A stretch of 5,336 bases of DNA, from NCBI GenBank assembly GCA_021835185.1, contig JAKBQO010000111.1:1-5336 (forward strand). The letters are read 5' to 3'. Position numbers and translations under genes: made by a program. Each line of letters begins with the position of its first letter. Position 1 is the stretch's first letter. A model generated the notes under the pieces. The model searched no databases. It saw only the letters and a list, made by a program, of their open reading frames with translations, and was not told where the DNA came from. Of this stretch, positions 5,328 to 5,336 are shown piece by piece. The stretch is from Thermoplasmata archaeon (lineage in GTDB: Archaea > Thermoplasmatota > Thermoplasmata > Thermoplasmatales > Thermoplasmataceae).

Positions 5328-5336
5328 ATGCCTAAC
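5328..5336 (+). CDS. Possible start of a further leaderless gene (three codons visible)
   Basis: ATG CCT AAC (Met-Pro-Asn) reaches the window edge. The only support is position: the ATG lies about 24-25 bases after a TATA element and has no Shine-Dalgarno site, as with the genes at 2450, 4135 and 4186. Nothing can be said about the product, and this may be chance. Confidence 0.2.

Larger units (their letters stand above)
4771..5336. other. Stretch without a convincing gene
   Basis: Beyond the regulator stop codon there are about 550 bases with stops in all frames and no reading frame with a plausible promoter or recognisable product. No tRNA-like cloverleaf, CRISPR repeat or terminal inverted repeats of an insertion sequence were recognised. 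It contains a 14-bp inverted repeat at 4956-4969 and a palindromic TATA element at 5299-5312. A weak T-rich tract (AATAATTTTG, about 4841-4850) might end the regulator transcript. It is long for a compact thermoplasmatalean genome and could hide a non-coding RNA or a decayed gene. Confidence 0.6.

Noticed and set aside
4771..5336. tRNA, CRISPR array or insertion-sequence ends
   Set aside because: Looked for T-loop-like GTTC-type motifs, regularly spaced repeats and long terminal inverted repeats; none was visible by eye.

Overview
The window looks like a piece of a moderately AT-rich archaeal genome, most likely from the order Thermoplasmatales (Ferroplasma, Acidiplasma or Cuniculiplasma-like). 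This is inferred from the heavy use of ATA (Ile) and AGG/AGA (Arg) codons, from TATA-like box A elements centred about 25 bases upstream of start codons that lack a Shine-Dalgarno sequence (leaderless genes), and from the winged-helix regulator style. No rRNA, tRNA, CRISPR array or insertion sequence was recognised. The genus is not provable from these bases alone.

Region 1 (1-2152, minus strand) holds two consecutive MutS-family ATPase genes. The upstream one (638-2152) is complete: core/lever region, then ABC-type ATPase, with neither the N-terminal mismatch-recognition domain nor a C-terminal Smr nuclease domain. The downstream one runs off the left edge of the window; its first 213 residues are the corresponding core/lever part of a second, divergent paralogue. 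The genes overlap by four bases (ATGA), and a strong Shine-Dalgarno sequence for the second lies inside the first, so they are very probably one operon making two partner subunits.

Region 2 (2153-2449) is a divergent intergenic region with three inverted repeats and two opposite promoters. One repeat is a perfect 8+4+8 palindrome placed like an operator for the MutS pair. Region 3 (2450-2860, plus) is a small soluble protein of unknown function with a clear leaderless promoter.

Region 4 (2921-4770) is a classical regulator/transporter pair: a 12-helix major facilitator superfamily permease on the minus strand and an ArsR-like winged-helix regulator on the plus strand. Their starts are only 50 bp apart, and one central TATA-rich core lies about 25 bases from both start codons, so both appear leaderless and share overlapping promoters. 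Short palindromes nearby are candidate autoregulatory operators. Region 5 (4771-5336) has no convincing gene for over 550 bp. It ends in a palindromic TATA element 25 bases before an ATG at 5328, which may be the first codon of another leaderless gene continuing beyond the window.
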